64,000 nt of DNA, taken from positions 3,124,592 through 3,188,591 of the forward strand of contig NZ_CM001792.1 of NCBI RefSeq assembly GCF_000340475.1. The letters are read 5' to 3'. Below, piece by piece: positions 32,847 to 42,550 of the stretch. The DNA is from Oceanobacillus kimchii X50 (GTDB taxonomy: Bacteria; Bacillota; Bacilli; Bacillales; Amphibacillaceae). The translations under genes were made by a program, and so were the position numbers. The notes beneath the pieces are model-generated. The model was given only the letters and a program-made list of their open reading frames with translations, searched no databases and was not told where the DNA came from. Numbering within the stretch: the first letter of the stretch is position 1; each line of letters begins with the position of its first letter.

Positions 32847-35054
32847 CTACTTAATGTAGACCATTGCCTCTGAGCTTTCATACGTTCCATCATCCATGTA
32901 AACAGTTACAATAGCTAGATAATATCCTCCTTTTCCAGCTTGCTTAGTCGTAAGTTCTCCAGTGTGTAGACCTTGTTCTAAGTTCTTTTCTTCCAACAAT
33001 CTCCGCTTATAGACAAGGGTATCTGGATCATATAAATCAACTTCAAGCTTTCGAGCCGATTCTGTCATATAAATTTGATATTGATATAAATCGTCAGAAA
33101 GGGTTTTTAACGTAAACTCAAAACCAGCAGTTTTTGGTTGATCCGCTTCCTTATTTACGATAATATACGGTAATTCATATGTTGCATTTCCTTGTTCTAA
33201 AGCTATCCAGCCTTGATGAACTCCTTTATCTAATTGCATTCCTGTAACAAACGCTTCGATAGGAATCTCCTTCTTTTCATAAGGATCCAACTGAAAAGCA
33301 CCAGGTAAATTCCACGATATCCCTTTGTCTTTATATGGTATTTGAAATTGATAAGATTGTGGTTCGGCTGTCATATTTTCAACAATTAACTTATGCTGAA
33401 ACTCTTGACGATAGTTATCTACCTTGCCAAATTGGAGTTGACCATTATGAATAATCGTATTTGCTTCAATCGCTTTATTCACATCGATCACTCCCATCCC
33501 TTGTTCCGTCGAAGAAACTAGTTCATCAGCATGCATAAGTTGATCTGCCGACGTTTGGATTGCTCCAATAATTTGTTCATTCGTCCAATCTGGTTTTGCT
33601 TCCTTAATTACTGCTGCCGCTCCAGCTACATGAGGGGTGGCCATACTCGTCCCATCCATAGCTTGATATCCATCTGGAACAGTGCTCCAGATTCCAGTAC
33701 CCGGAGCAATAATATCAGGTTTTATCTGCCAGTTAATTGTCACAGGTCCTCTTGAACTAAATGGTGCTACCTGAACTGGTTGATCTATACGTTTTGAATC
33801 AATGAAATAATGATTAGTTTCCTCCGCTTGTTGTTTTAACCATTCACCATCTTCTTGAGAGATTGCTGCTACGGGAATTTGTACGGGAGCATTACGAAAC
33901 TCTACAGAACCTTGGAAAGGTCCAGCTTCGTTATTGTATATAAGTACTGCTTCGGCTCCTAATTCTTCCGCTTGCTTCGCTAATTGATAAAAAGGTATCT
34001 CCCCTCGTTGTACAAGAGCTATTTTTCCAGAAAGAGAGCCGGTTACTTCTTCCTCTATTGAAGAAATATCATAATCTTTTTCCAAATTCCATTCAGGAGC
34101 ACCAAGCATCTCTAACAATGGAATTGTTTTATCTTCAAAAGAATCTTCTAATACCGGAGCAGTTGACGGAGTCGTAGAAGCACCAACAGAAAAGGCTTTG
34201 TTTGCGGTGGCTGGTGAACCTACAGTCCATGCATCAGGGCCACTATTACCATTAGCAATCACAACAAAAATCCCGAGTTCAGCAGCACGATTTACCGCTT
34301 GACTTGTTGGATAATCAGGAACATTGACATTGTTACCTAATGAAAGATTAATAATATCTACTTCATCTTCAATCGCTTTTTCCATCGCAGCTAATACTTG
34401 CACAGAAGTCCCTGCTCCACCTGGACCAAGTGCACGATAAGCATAGATTTCTGCATCTGGAGCTATTCCCTTTAATTCTCCATTTGCAGCGATGATTCCG
34501 GCTACATGTGTCCCATGTGAAGTAGGTACTCCCTGTTCAGGCTGTGTCTCCATCGGATCATCATCGAGATCCACTAAATCATATCCGTTTATATAATTCT
34601 TCTGTAAATCTGGATGGTCATAATCAATCCCAGTATCTATTACTCCTACTTTTACACCTTTACCCGTGTAGGAAGTATCGTTCCACGAATACGGATCTGT
34701 CTCTGTTATTGATGGTTGTAATTCAGTTAAAAGTGAAGACTTTGTAGTTGGTATAGCTTGATATTCTTGTACAGAATGGATACTTTTAATGAATTCTAAT
34801 GCTTCCATTCGCTGGAGTTGTTCTGGGGAACCTTGTAGGGCTATTCCATTAAAAATCGTATCGTATACAGAAATCACTTCAATAAAAGGATGGTAATCTT
34901 CTATATACTTCACTTGTTCATGTGGGTCACCTTCCACTTCAATAATAATCGATTCCTTTTGTTTAAATTCTGCAAATGTTGTTAATTGTGGATAACTACA
35001 AGTGAACAATAAAATTGCATAAAAAAATATGGGGATAAGTTTTACGATATGCAT
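32847..35054 (-). CDS. Secreted subtilisin-like serine protease (Vpr-like)
   Basis: This 735-residue S8 peptidase has a signal peptide (about 1-28), an I9 propeptide (about 35-100), and the catalytic triad Asp140 (GVIDTGID), His180 (SHGTHVAG) and Ser470 (DGTSMATPHVAG). A PA domain (about 325-430) is inserted before the Ser segment. This layout is that of B. subtilis Vpr (minor extracellular protease), though it is shorter at the C-terminus, which holds beta-sandwich domains. It is predicted to act outside the cell. It sits between upp and atpI, which are adjacent in B. subtilis, so it is an insertion in a conserved block. Confidence 0.9.
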   Translation of the reverse strand: MHIVKLIPIFFYAILLFTCSYPQLTTFAEFKQKESIIIEVEGDPHEQVKYIEDYHPFIEVISVYDTIFNGIALQGSPEQLQRMEALEFIKSIHSVQEYQAIPTTKSSLLTELQPSITETDPYSWNDTSYTGKGVKVGVIDTGIDYDHPDLQKNYINGYDLVDLDDDPMETQPEQGVPTSHGTHVAGIIAANGELKGIAPDAEIYAYRALGPGGAGTSVQVLAAMEKAIEDEVDIINLSLGNNVNVPDYPTSQAVNRAAELGIFVVIANGNSGPDAWTVGSPATANKAFSVGASTTPSTAPVLEDSFEDKTIPLLEMLGAPEWNLEKDYDISSIEEEVTGSLSGKIALVQRGEIPFYQLAKQAEELGAEAVLIYNNEAGPFQGSVEFRNAPVQIPVAAISQEDGEWLKQQAEETNHYFIDSKRIDQPVQVAPFSSRGPVTINWQIKPDIIAPGTGIWSTVPDGYQAMDGTSMATPHVAGAAAVIKEAKPDWTNEQIIGAIQTSADQLMHADELVSSTEQGMGVIDVNKAIEANTIIHNGQLQFGKVDNYRQEFQHKLIVENMTAEPQSYQFQIPYKDKGISWNLPGAFQLDPYEKKEIPIEAFVTGMQLDKGVHQGWIALEQGNATYELPYIIVNKEADQPKTAGFEFTLKTLSDDLYQYQIYMTESARKLEVDLYDPDTLVYKRRLLEEKNLEQGLHTGELTTKQAGKGGYYLAIVTVYMDDGTYESSEAMVYIK

Positions 35055-35284
35055 CCGAGCACCACCTTACTCCCATAGCTTTTGAAGTTTTAATTATAAT
35101 TATACGGATTATCTGATCTAATTTATTTTCAGATAAATTAATTCTAAATTTGTAGAAATTGCTTAATAGTCACATATCCGCCTTACTTATTACATAGAAA
35201 TACGATCAACTTCCATGGTCTCGAAATACATCGCTGTTCCATAGAAATCGACCGTATATTAACTAAAAATATCAACTTGTTACT

Positions 35285-35914
35285 TTATTTTGTACCGAAT
35301 AAGCGATCTCCAGCATCCCCAAGACCAGGAATAATGTAACCATGATCATCAAGACGTTCATCCATAGCTGCTAAATAAATATCCACATCTGGATGTGCTT
35401 CCTTAATTACTTCGACACCCTCTGGAGCAGCGATTAAGCACATTAATCGGATATTTTTACCGCCACGTTTTTTCAATGCTGCAATAGCATCATTCGCAGA
35501 ACCGCCTGTTGCTAACATAGGATCGATCACAATCAGTTCGCGTTCTTCAATATCGTTTGGAAGTTTAACATAGTACTCGACAGGCTTGAATGTTTCTGGG
35601 TCACGATATAGACCAACATGTCCAACTTTTGCTGCTGGGATTAACTTACGAACACCATCTACCATTCCTAAACCTGCACGTAAAATAGGAACTAATCCTA
35701 GCTTTTTCCCCGCAAGAACTTTAGAAGGTGCCGTAGTTACTGGAGTTTCTACATTTACTTCTTTCACTGGCAAGTCACGTGTAATTTCAAAAGCCATTAA
35801 CATTGCAACTTCATCGACAAGCTCACGAAACTCTTTTGTTCCCGTATTTTTATCACGTATGTACGTTAATTTATGTTGAATTAACGGATGATCAAATACA
35901 AATACATTACCCAT
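35285..35914 (-). CDS. upp: Uracil phosphoribosyltransferase
   Basis: This 209-residue enzyme begins [17 protein letters not shown] and has the PRPP loop [16 protein letters not shown] (about 124-139) and the uracil-binding C-terminus [13 protein letters not shown]. It salvages uracil to UMP. Start ATG 35914 has AGGAG at ten bases; the upstream ATG of the same frame lacks a site. It follows glyA as in Bacillus, but with a repeat-filled 790-bp gap between them. Confidence 0.96.
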   Translation of the reverse strand: MGNVFVFDHPLIQHKLTYIRDKNTGTKEFRELVDEVAMLMAFEITRDLPVKEVNVETPVTTAPSKVLAGKKLGLVPILRAGLGMVDGVRKLIPAAKVGHVGLYRDPETFKPVEYYVKLPNDIEERELIVIDPMLATGGSANDAIAALKKRGGKNIRLMCLIAAPEGVEVIKEAHPDVDIYLAAMDERLDDHGYIIPGLGDAGDRLFGTK

Positions 35915-36115
35915 CTTAAGATCACTCCTCATATTAAAAGATATATCTTTAAAATTGTACTGAAAATATTCACTGCTTTCAAGTATAGTTTTCCTGTTGG
36001 TAAGTCTTTACAAATTTTTGATTTTAAAGATAATTAATCATATCATCAAAGATTTAACCATTTTAAAAATCATGAACAAAAAGATACCTTTGTTTAAATT
36101 ACTCATTTTCTATTT

Positions 36116-36243
36116 TGATTTTCATTACAGACGGGCGCTTTTCAGCAGGCACGGCTTCAGCTAACTTGAAAAGAAAAACACTTTTCAAGTGGATCTTCAG
36201 CTCGTGCTATTCCTGCAGGAGTTGCCGTCTTCCATTCCAATCA
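36116..36243. repeat. MITE-like palindromic repeat, family 2 (copy D)
   Basis: This 128-bp element is bounded by TGATTTTCATTACAGACGG and, on the other strand, TGATTGGAATGGAAGACGG, imperfect terminal inverted repeats. It shares its internal sequence (CACGGCTTCAGCTAACTTG) with the copy at 42784-42909, in the opposite orientation, and it contains a weaker version of that copy's hairpin. No ORF. Confidence 0.85.
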
Positions 36244-36427
36244 AAGCCATGTTTTGTTATAATACGAACATTATTATATAACTATCACTAAAATATTGGT
36301 GTTTAAATAAAACTTAGCGATTAAAATTGAGATTCCAATCGTTCGTATACAGAAACCGCTACTTCCAGCTTCATTAACTCAACAAAAAATTTTGGTCAAT
36401 AGTAGGATAATAGCTAGAATAAGCGTA

Positions 36428-36593
36428 AGAAATATACGGAGACTCCTTGAAAATCAAAAATCGATTTTCTGCGTGCGATGCAATGCTGTCGAAGTCTTCC
36501 TTGTCCTGTGGGAAGTAGGCCTAGGCGAGACCCAGGAATGCGTAAGCACCCGAAGGCTCACCCATCCGCCCACGGAAAGCGCAGTATATTTCT
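36428..36593. repeat. MITE-like repeat, family 1 (copy A)
   Basis: This 166-bp element has perfect 10-bp terminal inverted repeats, AGAAATATAC at 36428-36437 and GTATATTTCT at 36584-36593. A block of about 70 bases (36438-36510) is nearly identical, in inverted orientation, to 46150-46212, including GCAATGCTGTCGA and AATCGATTTTCTGCGTGCGA. It has no transposase and its short ORFs are not coding. Confidence 0.9.
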
Positions 36594-36666
36594 GAAGCAG
36601 GGCTTCAAAACCTATTCTGCTTTTCGGAATTCACACAAATATAAAATTGACTCTATTAAAGAAAAA

Positions 36667-36708
36667 CGAACAATACTGGATAATGTGTTATCATCCAATT
36701 ATTGTTCG
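36667..36708 (-). terminator. Terminator of glyA
   Basis: CGAACAATA...GGAT pairs with ATCC...TATTGTTCG across an 8-base loop and is followed by TTTTTCTTT on the minus strand, 17 bases past the glyA stop. Confidence 0.85.
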
Positions 36709-36724
36709 TCTCTATCGATTCTAT

Positions 36725-37963
36725 TTAAGCATATAGCGGGAATTTTTCTGTAAGAGTTTGTACACGTTGCACCGCTTCTTTTAACTTCGTTTCATTTTCA
36801 TGATTTTTTAACGTTAAAGAAATAATAGAAGCAATTTCTTTCATTTCTTCTTCACCAAAACCACGAGTAGTTACAGCAGCAGTACCGATCCGAATACCAC
36901 TTGTAACAAAAGGACTTTCTTGATCAAATGGAATCGTATTTTTATTTGTTGTTATCCCAATATCATCTAATGCTTTTTCAGCTATTTTTCCTGTTAATTG
37001 TAAAGGAGTAACATCTAATAAAAGTAAATGGTTATCTGTACCTCCAGATACAATACGAATTCCTTCTTTATTAAGAGCTTGCCCTAACGTCTTCGCATTA
37101 GCAACAATCTGCTTTGTGTATGTTTTGAAGTCTTCTGATAATGCCTCTTTAAATGAAACAGCTTTTGCAGCAATAACATGCATCAATGGTCCACCTTGTA
37201 TCCCAGGGAAAATCGCTTTATCAACTTTTTTCGCAAATTCTTCTTTACATAGAATCATACCACCACGAGGTCCACGCAAAGTTTTATGCGTTGTAGTAGT
37301 GACGAAATCTGCATGCGGAACTGGATTTTCATGTTCACCAGTAGCAACTAAGCCAGCAATATGTGCCATATCTACCATTAGATATGCATCTACCGTGTCA
37401 GCAATCTCACGGAATTTAGCAAAATTAATAGAACGAGAGTATGCACTTGCTCCTGCCACAATTAATTTCGGCTTAACTTCCTTCGCTTTTTCCAATACAG
37501 CATCATAATCTAATTGCTCTGTTTCTTTATCCACACCGTAGTCAACAAAATTATACAATTGACCACTAAAGTTAACCGGGCTACCGTGAGTCAAATGTCC
37601 ACCATGATTTAAGTTCATACCTAATACAGTATCGCCAGGCTCAAGAACGGCAGAATAAACTGCCATATTGGCTTGTGCTCCTGAATGAGGTTGCACATTT
37701 GCGTGATCAGCACCAAATAATTCTTTCGCACGATCGCGAGCAAGGTTCTCCACTACATCAACGTGCTCACAACCACCATAATAACGCTTGCCTGGATAAC
37801 CTTCTGCATATTTATTGGTAAGAATAGAACCCATCGCATCCATTACTGCTTTCGTAACAAAGTTTTCGGATGCAATTAATTCAATCTTATCTTGCTGACG
37901 ATTTTTTTCGGCTTGCATTGCTTCAAACACTTCGGCATCTGCTTGTTTCACATATTCCATCAT
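36725..37963 (-). CDS. glyA: Serine hydroxymethyltransferase
   Basis: This 412-residue PLP enzyme has the cofactor Lys227 in [22 protein letters not shown] near the N-terminus, and the substrate motif [12 protein letters not shown]. It interconverts serine and glycine and charges tetrahydrofolate with one-carbon units. Two adjacent ATGs follow GGGGG; the first (eight bases) is used. It lies between ywlG and upp as in Bacillus. Confidence 0.97.
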   Translation of the reverse strand: MMEYVKQADAEVFEAMQAEKNRQQDKIELIASENFVTKAVMDAMGSILTNKYAEGYPGKRYYGGCEHVDVVENLARDRAKELFGADHANVQPHSGAQANMAVYSAVLEPGDTVLGMNLNHGGHLTHGSPVNFSGQLYNFVDYGVDKETEQLDYDAVLEKAKEVKPKLIVAGASAYSRSINFAKFREIADTVDAYLMVDMAHIAGLVATGEHENPVPHADFVTTTTHKTLRGPRGGMILCKEEFAKKVDKAIFPGIQGGPLMHVIAAKAVSFKEALSEDFKTYTKQIVANAKTLGQALNKEGIRIVSGGTDNHLLLLDVTPLQLTGKIAEKALDDIGITTNKNTIPFDQESPFVTSGIRIGTAAVTTRGFGEEEMKEIASIISLTLKNHENETKLKEAVQRVQTLTEKFPLYA

Positions 37964-38017
37964 TGGTATAGCCCCCTATGTAATGAGATTTTATAGATTT
38001 ACTGATGTAGATGATAA

Positions 38018-38572
38018 TTAATAATGATTATTACCATAGAAGGCTCTAATTCCTCCTATTAGCTTTGGTCGAGTACGAGCAGCTCTTACACGAGCATGAT
38101 TAACAAATCGTTGTTTGAATTTAAGTGGAACTGCAACATGTTTTAAATGCATCCCTATCATTGTTTCTCCAATATCCATTCCTGCATCCGCTGTAATTTC
38201 TTCTACGACAACCGGATTATCCATATGTTTATAGGCATAGGTAGCCATTGCTCCTCCAGCCTGCCGTACCGGTACAACAGTAACTTCTGGTAAGGAATAG
38301 GATGTTGCTACTGTCCTTTCTACGACGATTGCTCGGTTAAGGTGTTCACAACATTGAAATGCTAAATGTATGCCTGTAGCATCTTGTAGAAATTGGAGTT
38401 GTTGATAGATAGTAGAAGCAATTTGCTCACTACCTGCTGTTCCAATTGGCTGCCCAGCAACTTCACTTGTCGAACAGCCAATAACGAAAATATCATTTTC
38501 TCGCAGAATACTAGCGTCTATCCACTCTTTGACAATACACTGTAGATCTTGTGCAAGTCTATCTTTTGTCAT
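38018..38572 (-). CDS. ywlG: YwlG family protein (DUF436)
   Basis: This 184-residue protein has the family's conserved blocks IGCSTSEVAGQPIGTAGS, FQCCEHLNRAIVVE and ADAGMDIGETMIGMHLKHVAVPL. The paired Cys and His suggest metal or cofactor binding. Function is unproven. The gene keeps its conserved place upstream of glyA. It has a good GGTGAAAG site. Confidence 0.88.
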   Translation of the reverse strand: MTKDRLAQDLQCIVKEWIDASILRENDIFVIGCSTSEVAGQPIGTAGSEQIASTIYQQLQFLQDATGIHLAFQCCEHLNRAIVVERTVATSYSLPEVTVVPVRQAGGAMATYAYKHMDNPVVVEEITADAGMDIGETMIGMHLKHVAVPLKFKQRFVNHARVRAARTRPKLIGGIRAFYGNNHY

Positions 38573-38752
38573 TATTCTTTCACCTAACTTCTTAGAAAGT
38601 CAAGAAACATTTGACCCATCAGTAACAATGTCTAGATCTAGTGCCCGGCAATTAACAAATTTCAGTAATATTCCTCTACAAAAAAGAGGTAGATTGTCTA
38701 TTGCTTATCAGACACTTATCATTTCATTTAGCATACCATGATTTTTGTTAAT

Positions 38753-40153
38753 TTACGAAACTTCTTTATTCCTATTTTTCGTCAAAGTAGATTCACTTTT
38801 TTCTAGATAAGATTCTTCCTTTTCTGCCTCAAAAGGCTCAACATTACTTTCTACTTCATGTTTCCTTACCTTAAATTGGTTAATTTGTGATTTTAAATTA
38901 TTCGCATGTTGTTCCATTTCATGGGCTAATTGATCGACTTGCTCCATTGTTATTACTTGTTCTTGAATAGCAGCATTGACTTCTTCTGTTCCTGCTGATG
39001 TTTCTTCTGCTATAGCTGCAACTTCTTGAGATTGTTGTACTGTATCTTGAATGGAATGAAGCTGCTGATCTACTAACTGATGAATCATTTCAATCTCGTT
39101 TGCAACATCCTTAATGGAATCAGCCATCTGTTCAATTGTACGGTTCGTTCCTTCTCCTTGTTTTGCTTCTTCTTTTGCATACTGCACATTTTCATTAATT
39201 TTTTCTACTACCTGAGTAACATCATGCTGAATAGCTCCGATTAACTCCGATATCTGCTGCACTGCTTGAGCACTTTGATCAGCTAGTTTACGAATTTCTT
39301 CAGCGACAACGGCAAAACCTTTTCCATGTTCACCTGCACGTGCTGCTTCAATTGATGCATTTAAGGCTAGAAGATTCGTTTGTTCCGCAATTTCTCCCAC
39401 TAATGTAATGATTGTTTCTACTTGTTTTGCATTTTGTTTTAAATGATCAACATCTTTTAACGATAATTCTTGTTCATTTGTTAATTTTTGAATACCTGTT
39501 ACTAACTGCCGAACCACTCGTTGCCCTTCCTGTAAAGTAGTTAGCATCGACTTCGATTTATCGGTAGATTGTTCTGCTTTTCCTTGTACTTTTCGAGCCA
39601 AATCGGTAGCTAATTCAACAGATGCTGCAGTTTGTTGAGTAGCTTCTGATGAACTCTCGGCACCATTGGAAATATCGACGATAGATTGACCAATAGCTGT
39701 CGAATGTTGAGATGCTGTATGAGATGCGTTCTTTAACTGAACAACTGTCTCATTCGTTTTTTCAAAATGTGTATCAATGTTATGTACCATTCGGTTCAGA
39801 TTTTCTAACATACCATTGACCGCTAAAGAAAGCGAACGGATTTCATCGTCCGATCGAGGTATAATCACTTGTTGGTCCAAATTTCCTAGAGATGCTTCCG
39901 TTGCCACTTTTTCTAAATTTTCCATTGGTTTTGTAATCCATTTAGCCGCAAAAAAGGCGAGTAATCCCGACCAAAAGATACCTAGTAATAATATGATTGT
40001 TAAATACAATTCATCGGAAATAGTCCAAAATTGCTGTACATAATCATTTACTACATAAATAAATAACGCACTAAATCCATAAGTAATCATTGCTAATACA
40101 GTTATTAAAAAAACAAGTTTCAAACGTAGACTGAACCGATACTTTTTCTTCAT
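38753..40153 (-). CDS. Methyl-accepting chemotaxis protein with a minimal external loop
   Basis: This 466-residue receptor has two membrane spans (about 9-32 and 46-67) separated by only about 13 residues, then a HAMP domain (about 68-120) and the MCP signalling domain. The hairpin tip [39 protein letters not shown] (in parts, about 250-290) is perfect. With almost no extracellular sensor, it must sense within the membrane, in the HAMP region, or through a partner. It sits between ywlG and ywlE, where Bacillus usually has rpiB. Confidence 0.92.
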   Translation of the reverse strand: MKKKYRFSLRLKLVFLITVLAMITYGFSALFIYVVNDYVQQFWTISDELYLTIILLLGIFWSGLLAFFAAKWITKPMENLEKVATEASLGNLDQQVIIPRSDDEIRSLSLAVNGMLENLNRMVHNIDTHFEKTNETVVQLKNASHTASQHSTAIGQSIVDISNGAESSSEATQQTAASVELATDLARKVQGKAEQSTDKSKSMLTTLQEGQRVVRQLVTGIQKLTNEQELSLKDVDHLKQNAKQVETIITLVGEIAEQTNLLALNASIEAARAGEHGKGFAVVAEEIRKLADQSAQAVQQISELIGAIQHDVTQVVEKINENVQYAKEEAKQGEGTNRTIEQMADSIKDVANEIEMIHQLVDQQLHSIQDTVQQSQEVAAIAEETSAGTEEVNAAIQEQVITMEQVDQLAHEMEQHANNLKSQINQFKVRKHEVESNVEPFEAEKEESYLEKSESTLTKNRNKEVS

Positions 40154-40167
40154 AATTTCCTCCTACA

Positions 40168-40770
40168 TTACGTATGTTTTTGAACAAAAAGGTCTATGCA
40201 GTCTTCAATTTCTTTCATCGTATTACGATAAAGTTCTAATCCACCTCCAAATGGATCAGAAATATCATAATTGATTAGTTTAGATTCCAAACGTTGAATC
40301 TCATTAATTTCTTTTTGAAATTCCTTTGAAACCGATTGATGTAACTGAAAGTTATTCATCATATCTTGATGATTATGAATAAATAAAGCACGTTTTTCCT
40401 CTAAATCAGCATAGGCCTTTTGTATCTGTTTCCATATTTCTTTATCGGCTTCTGAAACATATTCTTTAAGTGTAAAATACTTATCTTGTTGCTCTGGAAA
40501 TTGAATGATTAGCGATTGCTTATGTGAAGTAGTCATTGTAAGAACAATATCTGCCCATTCTATTAACTCCTCACTTACTGATTGGGAATAATGATGCATG
40601 TCAATCCCTTTTTCAGATAATGCTTGAATGGTATGATTTGACGCAGGGCTATGATTCATTGCTGTCGTTCCTGCTGACTTCACATTCAATTTAGGCATCT
40701 TACTTTTTAACAAACCCTCAGCCATCGGACTTCGGCAAGTATTTCCTGTACATATAAATAAAACATTCAT
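40168..40770 (-). CDS. ywlE: Protein-arginine phosphatase YwlE with an insertion
   Basis: This low-molecular-weight phosphatase has the P-loop CTGNTCRSP (Cys7 nucleophile, Arg13). It keeps Thr11, which selects phosphoarginine, and the general acid in DPFGG (Asp near residue 172). YwlE opposes the McsB arginine kinase in protein quality control. B. subtilis YwlE has about 150 residues and this one 200: about 50 charged, helical residues lie between LKEYV and YDISDPFGG. The core motifs are intact, so it is probably active. Confidence 0.88.
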   Translation of the reverse strand: MNVLFICTGNTCRSPMAEGLLKSKMPKLNVKSAGTTAMNHSPASNHTIQALSEKGIDMHHYSQSVSEELIEWADIVLTMTTSHKQSLIIQFPEQQDKYFTLKEYVSEADKEIWKQIQKAYADLEEKRALFIHNHQDMMNNFQLHQSVSKEFQKEINEIQRLESKLINYDISDPFGGGLELYRNTMKEIEDCIDLFVQKHT

Positions 40771-40868
40771 ATATAACCCTCCACTTATTCTATAAAAATC
40801 AATATATCATATGATGCTAGTACACGTTTACCTTAATTTTCTTATAAAGCCATTATACCCTACCAAAA

Positions 40869-40916
40869 AAGAACTATAAATGAGTTAACATTTCTAATAA
40901 CTCATTTATAGTTCTT
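40869..40916. terminator. Long perfect hairpin upstream of ywlE, possible bidirectional terminator
   Basis: AAGAACTATAAATGAGTT and its exact complement form an 18-bp stem with a 12-base loop. A-rich sequence precedes it on the plus strand, giving a T run on the minus strand. Confidence 0.6.
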
Positions 40917-41196
40917 CCCCCATGCAATTATTCTCTTTCGAATATGGTTTTCTATCTGTGAGGTAGCTCTGTAGAAGCAGCCACCTCATTTTTATATGTC
41001 TTCTGTATCTGTATTTTTATACATGGGTATATGTCTTAGAAATTTGCTACATTAATTCCAAAATAATTATCAATATCTCTTTTTAAAAAGAGATTCTAGT
41101 GACATAAGTTTTTCTTTTAAATATACAGCATCAAATACATTGTAAAGATCCTGCTCAGCCCAAATAGATTTTAGTCTAACTAACCTGAAAACAAAA

Positions 41197-41241
41197 AGAC
41201 CTAACGTTTGGAGGTAGCTATTTGCCTCCTTTGATAGGTCT
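41197..41241 (-). terminator. Terminator of the protease-lipoprotein unit
   Basis: AGACCTA pairs with TAGGTCT, with an inner GGAGG/CCTCC stem, and TTTTTGTTTTC follows on the minus strand, 25 bases past the lipoprotein stop. Confidence 0.8.
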
Positions 41242-41265
41242 ATTTGTTAAATACATATAGTTAGC

Positions 41266-41553
41266 TCAATTGTTAGGTGAATCTTTCTCTTCATGTGATT
41301 CCCCAGGAGGATTCTGATTGTCTCCTGGGTCAATTTCATCTTTAGGGATAGGATTCTTAGGCAATTCAGTTTCTCCTTCTGGTGGAGGATCTTCTTCACT
41401 TTCAGGTGTACTCTCATCTTCAGGGGGATTTTCTTTATTAGATGGATCATATTCTTCTGGAAGTTCCACATCATCATTGCCACATCCAATAACACCCACA
41501 AGAATAATTAAACTAATTAAGACGAGATATAATCTTTTAAAGGATACTGACAT
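41266..41553 (-). CDS. Small Pro/Glu-rich lipoprotein (hypothetical)
   Basis: This 95-residue protein has a lipoprotein signal peptide ending GVIGC (Cys24). The rest is low complexity: runs of Pro, Glu, Asp and Asn (EDESTPESEEDPPPEGETE). It lies 25 bases after the S1 protease stop and has its own AAGGAG site, so the two are probably cotranscribed. It may act as a surface spacer or protease partner. I recognise no family. Confidence 0.7.
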   Translation of the reverse strand: MSVSFKRLYLVLISLIILVGVIGCGNDDVELPEEYDPSNKENPPEDESTPESEEDPPPEGETELPKNPIPKDEIDPGDNQNPPGESHEEKDSPNN

Positions 41554-41578
41554 TCATAAGCTCCTTCCTTATTTTAAT

Positions 41579-42550
41579 CTATCTATCTTCCATACCCTCG
41601 AATAAGTCACGATAATCTGAAGTAAATGGTCTAGCATATAGAGTACCTCTTGGCTCAGATCTCCTAGAAGTTACAGCAAATATCTGCCCTAAATTCTCAC
41701 TAGACATAGTTCTAAACCATGCTCCACCACTTGCTCCACCAGTAAATCCACATGAAATTTGTGCATCATTACTCAGAAATCTTTTAGAAGTATCTCCATA
41801 ACAAGAATATGGGATGTCTCCTGGGTAAGGATCTGCTGCTGGATAACCAGTAACACGCACGTCAGATTGATTCTGGCTATAATTGAAACTTAACCCATTA
41901 CCTCCGACGACATTAACAAGATTTCTTCCATCATTCTGAAATACAGTTAGAAATGCTTGATCATAGTCATAATTACCATTGTCCGTCCAGCCTCTAAAAG
42001 TAACTTTCCAATTTACATCCCATCTCCCGTATGGAGCGTTCCCTTCATAATATGCTGGAACAAATACGATATTCGTGTAAAAATCTCCGCCACTACCTTC
42101 ATGCATACAATGACCAGCAGTTGAAACTAAATTCTTGTTTGGGTTGTTGACTGCCGAAGCAGAGCAAACATAATTATTTCCATCGTTCGGATTGTAAAAG
42201 AATAGCTTTCCTGTAGTACTAGGAACAACTGCATTTGGACTAAAATCTAACGCATTATTATACTTGGGGCTAGCAGGTTCTGTGTTGTATGGCCTTTCGT
42301 TTGTTTGATTCTCATTTGCTTCTGAATCTGTTAGGCTTTTTGATTCCGTAGCTTTATCAACATGCTTATCCATTGGAATTGCATTTTCCATTCTTTCTTT
42401 TGTCCAATATTCCTCTGAGTTATCAAACATTTGATACGTTGCATCTTCTTGTTCTGAAATAATCTCAGCTTCATTAGCCAAAACAGAAGGTGTAATTATT
42501 AGAAATGTAATGAAGGCAATAAATACTGATAATAAATTCTTTCTACTCAT
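41579..42550 (-). CDS. Secreted trypsin-like serine protease (S1, V8/glutamyl-endopeptidase-like)
   Basis: This 323-residue pre-proprotein has a signal peptide (cleaved near VLA, residue 25), a propeptide to about 105, and an S1 fold with His147 (STAGHC), Asp197 (YDYDQAF) and Ser274 (GGASGGAW). Cys129 and Cys148 probably form a disulfide next to the His. The arrangement resembles Bacillus extracellular Glu-specific or related endopeptidases; substrate specificity cannot be read with certainty. It is predicted to be secreted. It interrupts the ywlE-mntP block together with the lipoprotein gene downstream. Confidence 0.85.
   Translation of the reverse strand: MSRKNLLSVFIAFITFLIITPSVLANEAEIISEQEDATYQMFDNSEEYWTKERMENAIPMDKHVDKATESKSLTDSEANENQTNERPYNTEPASPKYNNALDFSPNAVVPSTTGKLFFYNPNDGNNYVCSASAVNNPNKNLVSTAGHCMHEGSGGDFYTNIVFVPAYYEGNAPYGRWDVNWKVTFRGWTDNGNYDYDQAFLTVFQNDGRNLVNVVGGNGLSFNYSQNQSDVRVTGYPAADPYPGDIPYSCYGDTSKRFLSNDAQISCGFTGGASGGAWFRTMSSENLGQIFAVTSRRSEPRGTLYARPFTSDYRDLFEGMEDR

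Larger units (their letters stand above)
35915..36724. other. 810-bp intergenic region with two repeat elements
   Basis: Between glyA and upp lie the glyA terminator (36667-36708), a family 1 element (36428-36593) and a family 2 element (36116-36243). The remaining sequence is AT-rich and I see no gene. The short open frames across 36392-36753 run through the repeat and are not credible. Confidence 0.6.
40771..41265. other. 495-bp intergenic region with strong hairpins
   Basis: It contains the lipoprotein terminator (41197-41241), an 18-bp perfect hairpin (40869-40916), and a GAGGT...ACCTC stem at about 40962-40990 followed by ATTTTTAT on the plus strand. No ORF with a ribosome site is visible. 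The plus-strand T run without a plus-strand gene hints at a small RNA, but no good promoter was found. Confidence 0.4.

Noticed and set aside
36392..36753. Plus-strand frames of 67 and 91 codons
   Set aside because: They cross the family 1 repeat and the glyA terminator.
37116..37508. 130-codon plus-strand frame
   Set aside because: Antisense to glyA, no ribosome site.
41247..41501. 84-codon minus-strand frame
   Set aside because: Out-of-phase with the lipoprotein gene, which has the lipobox and ribosome site.
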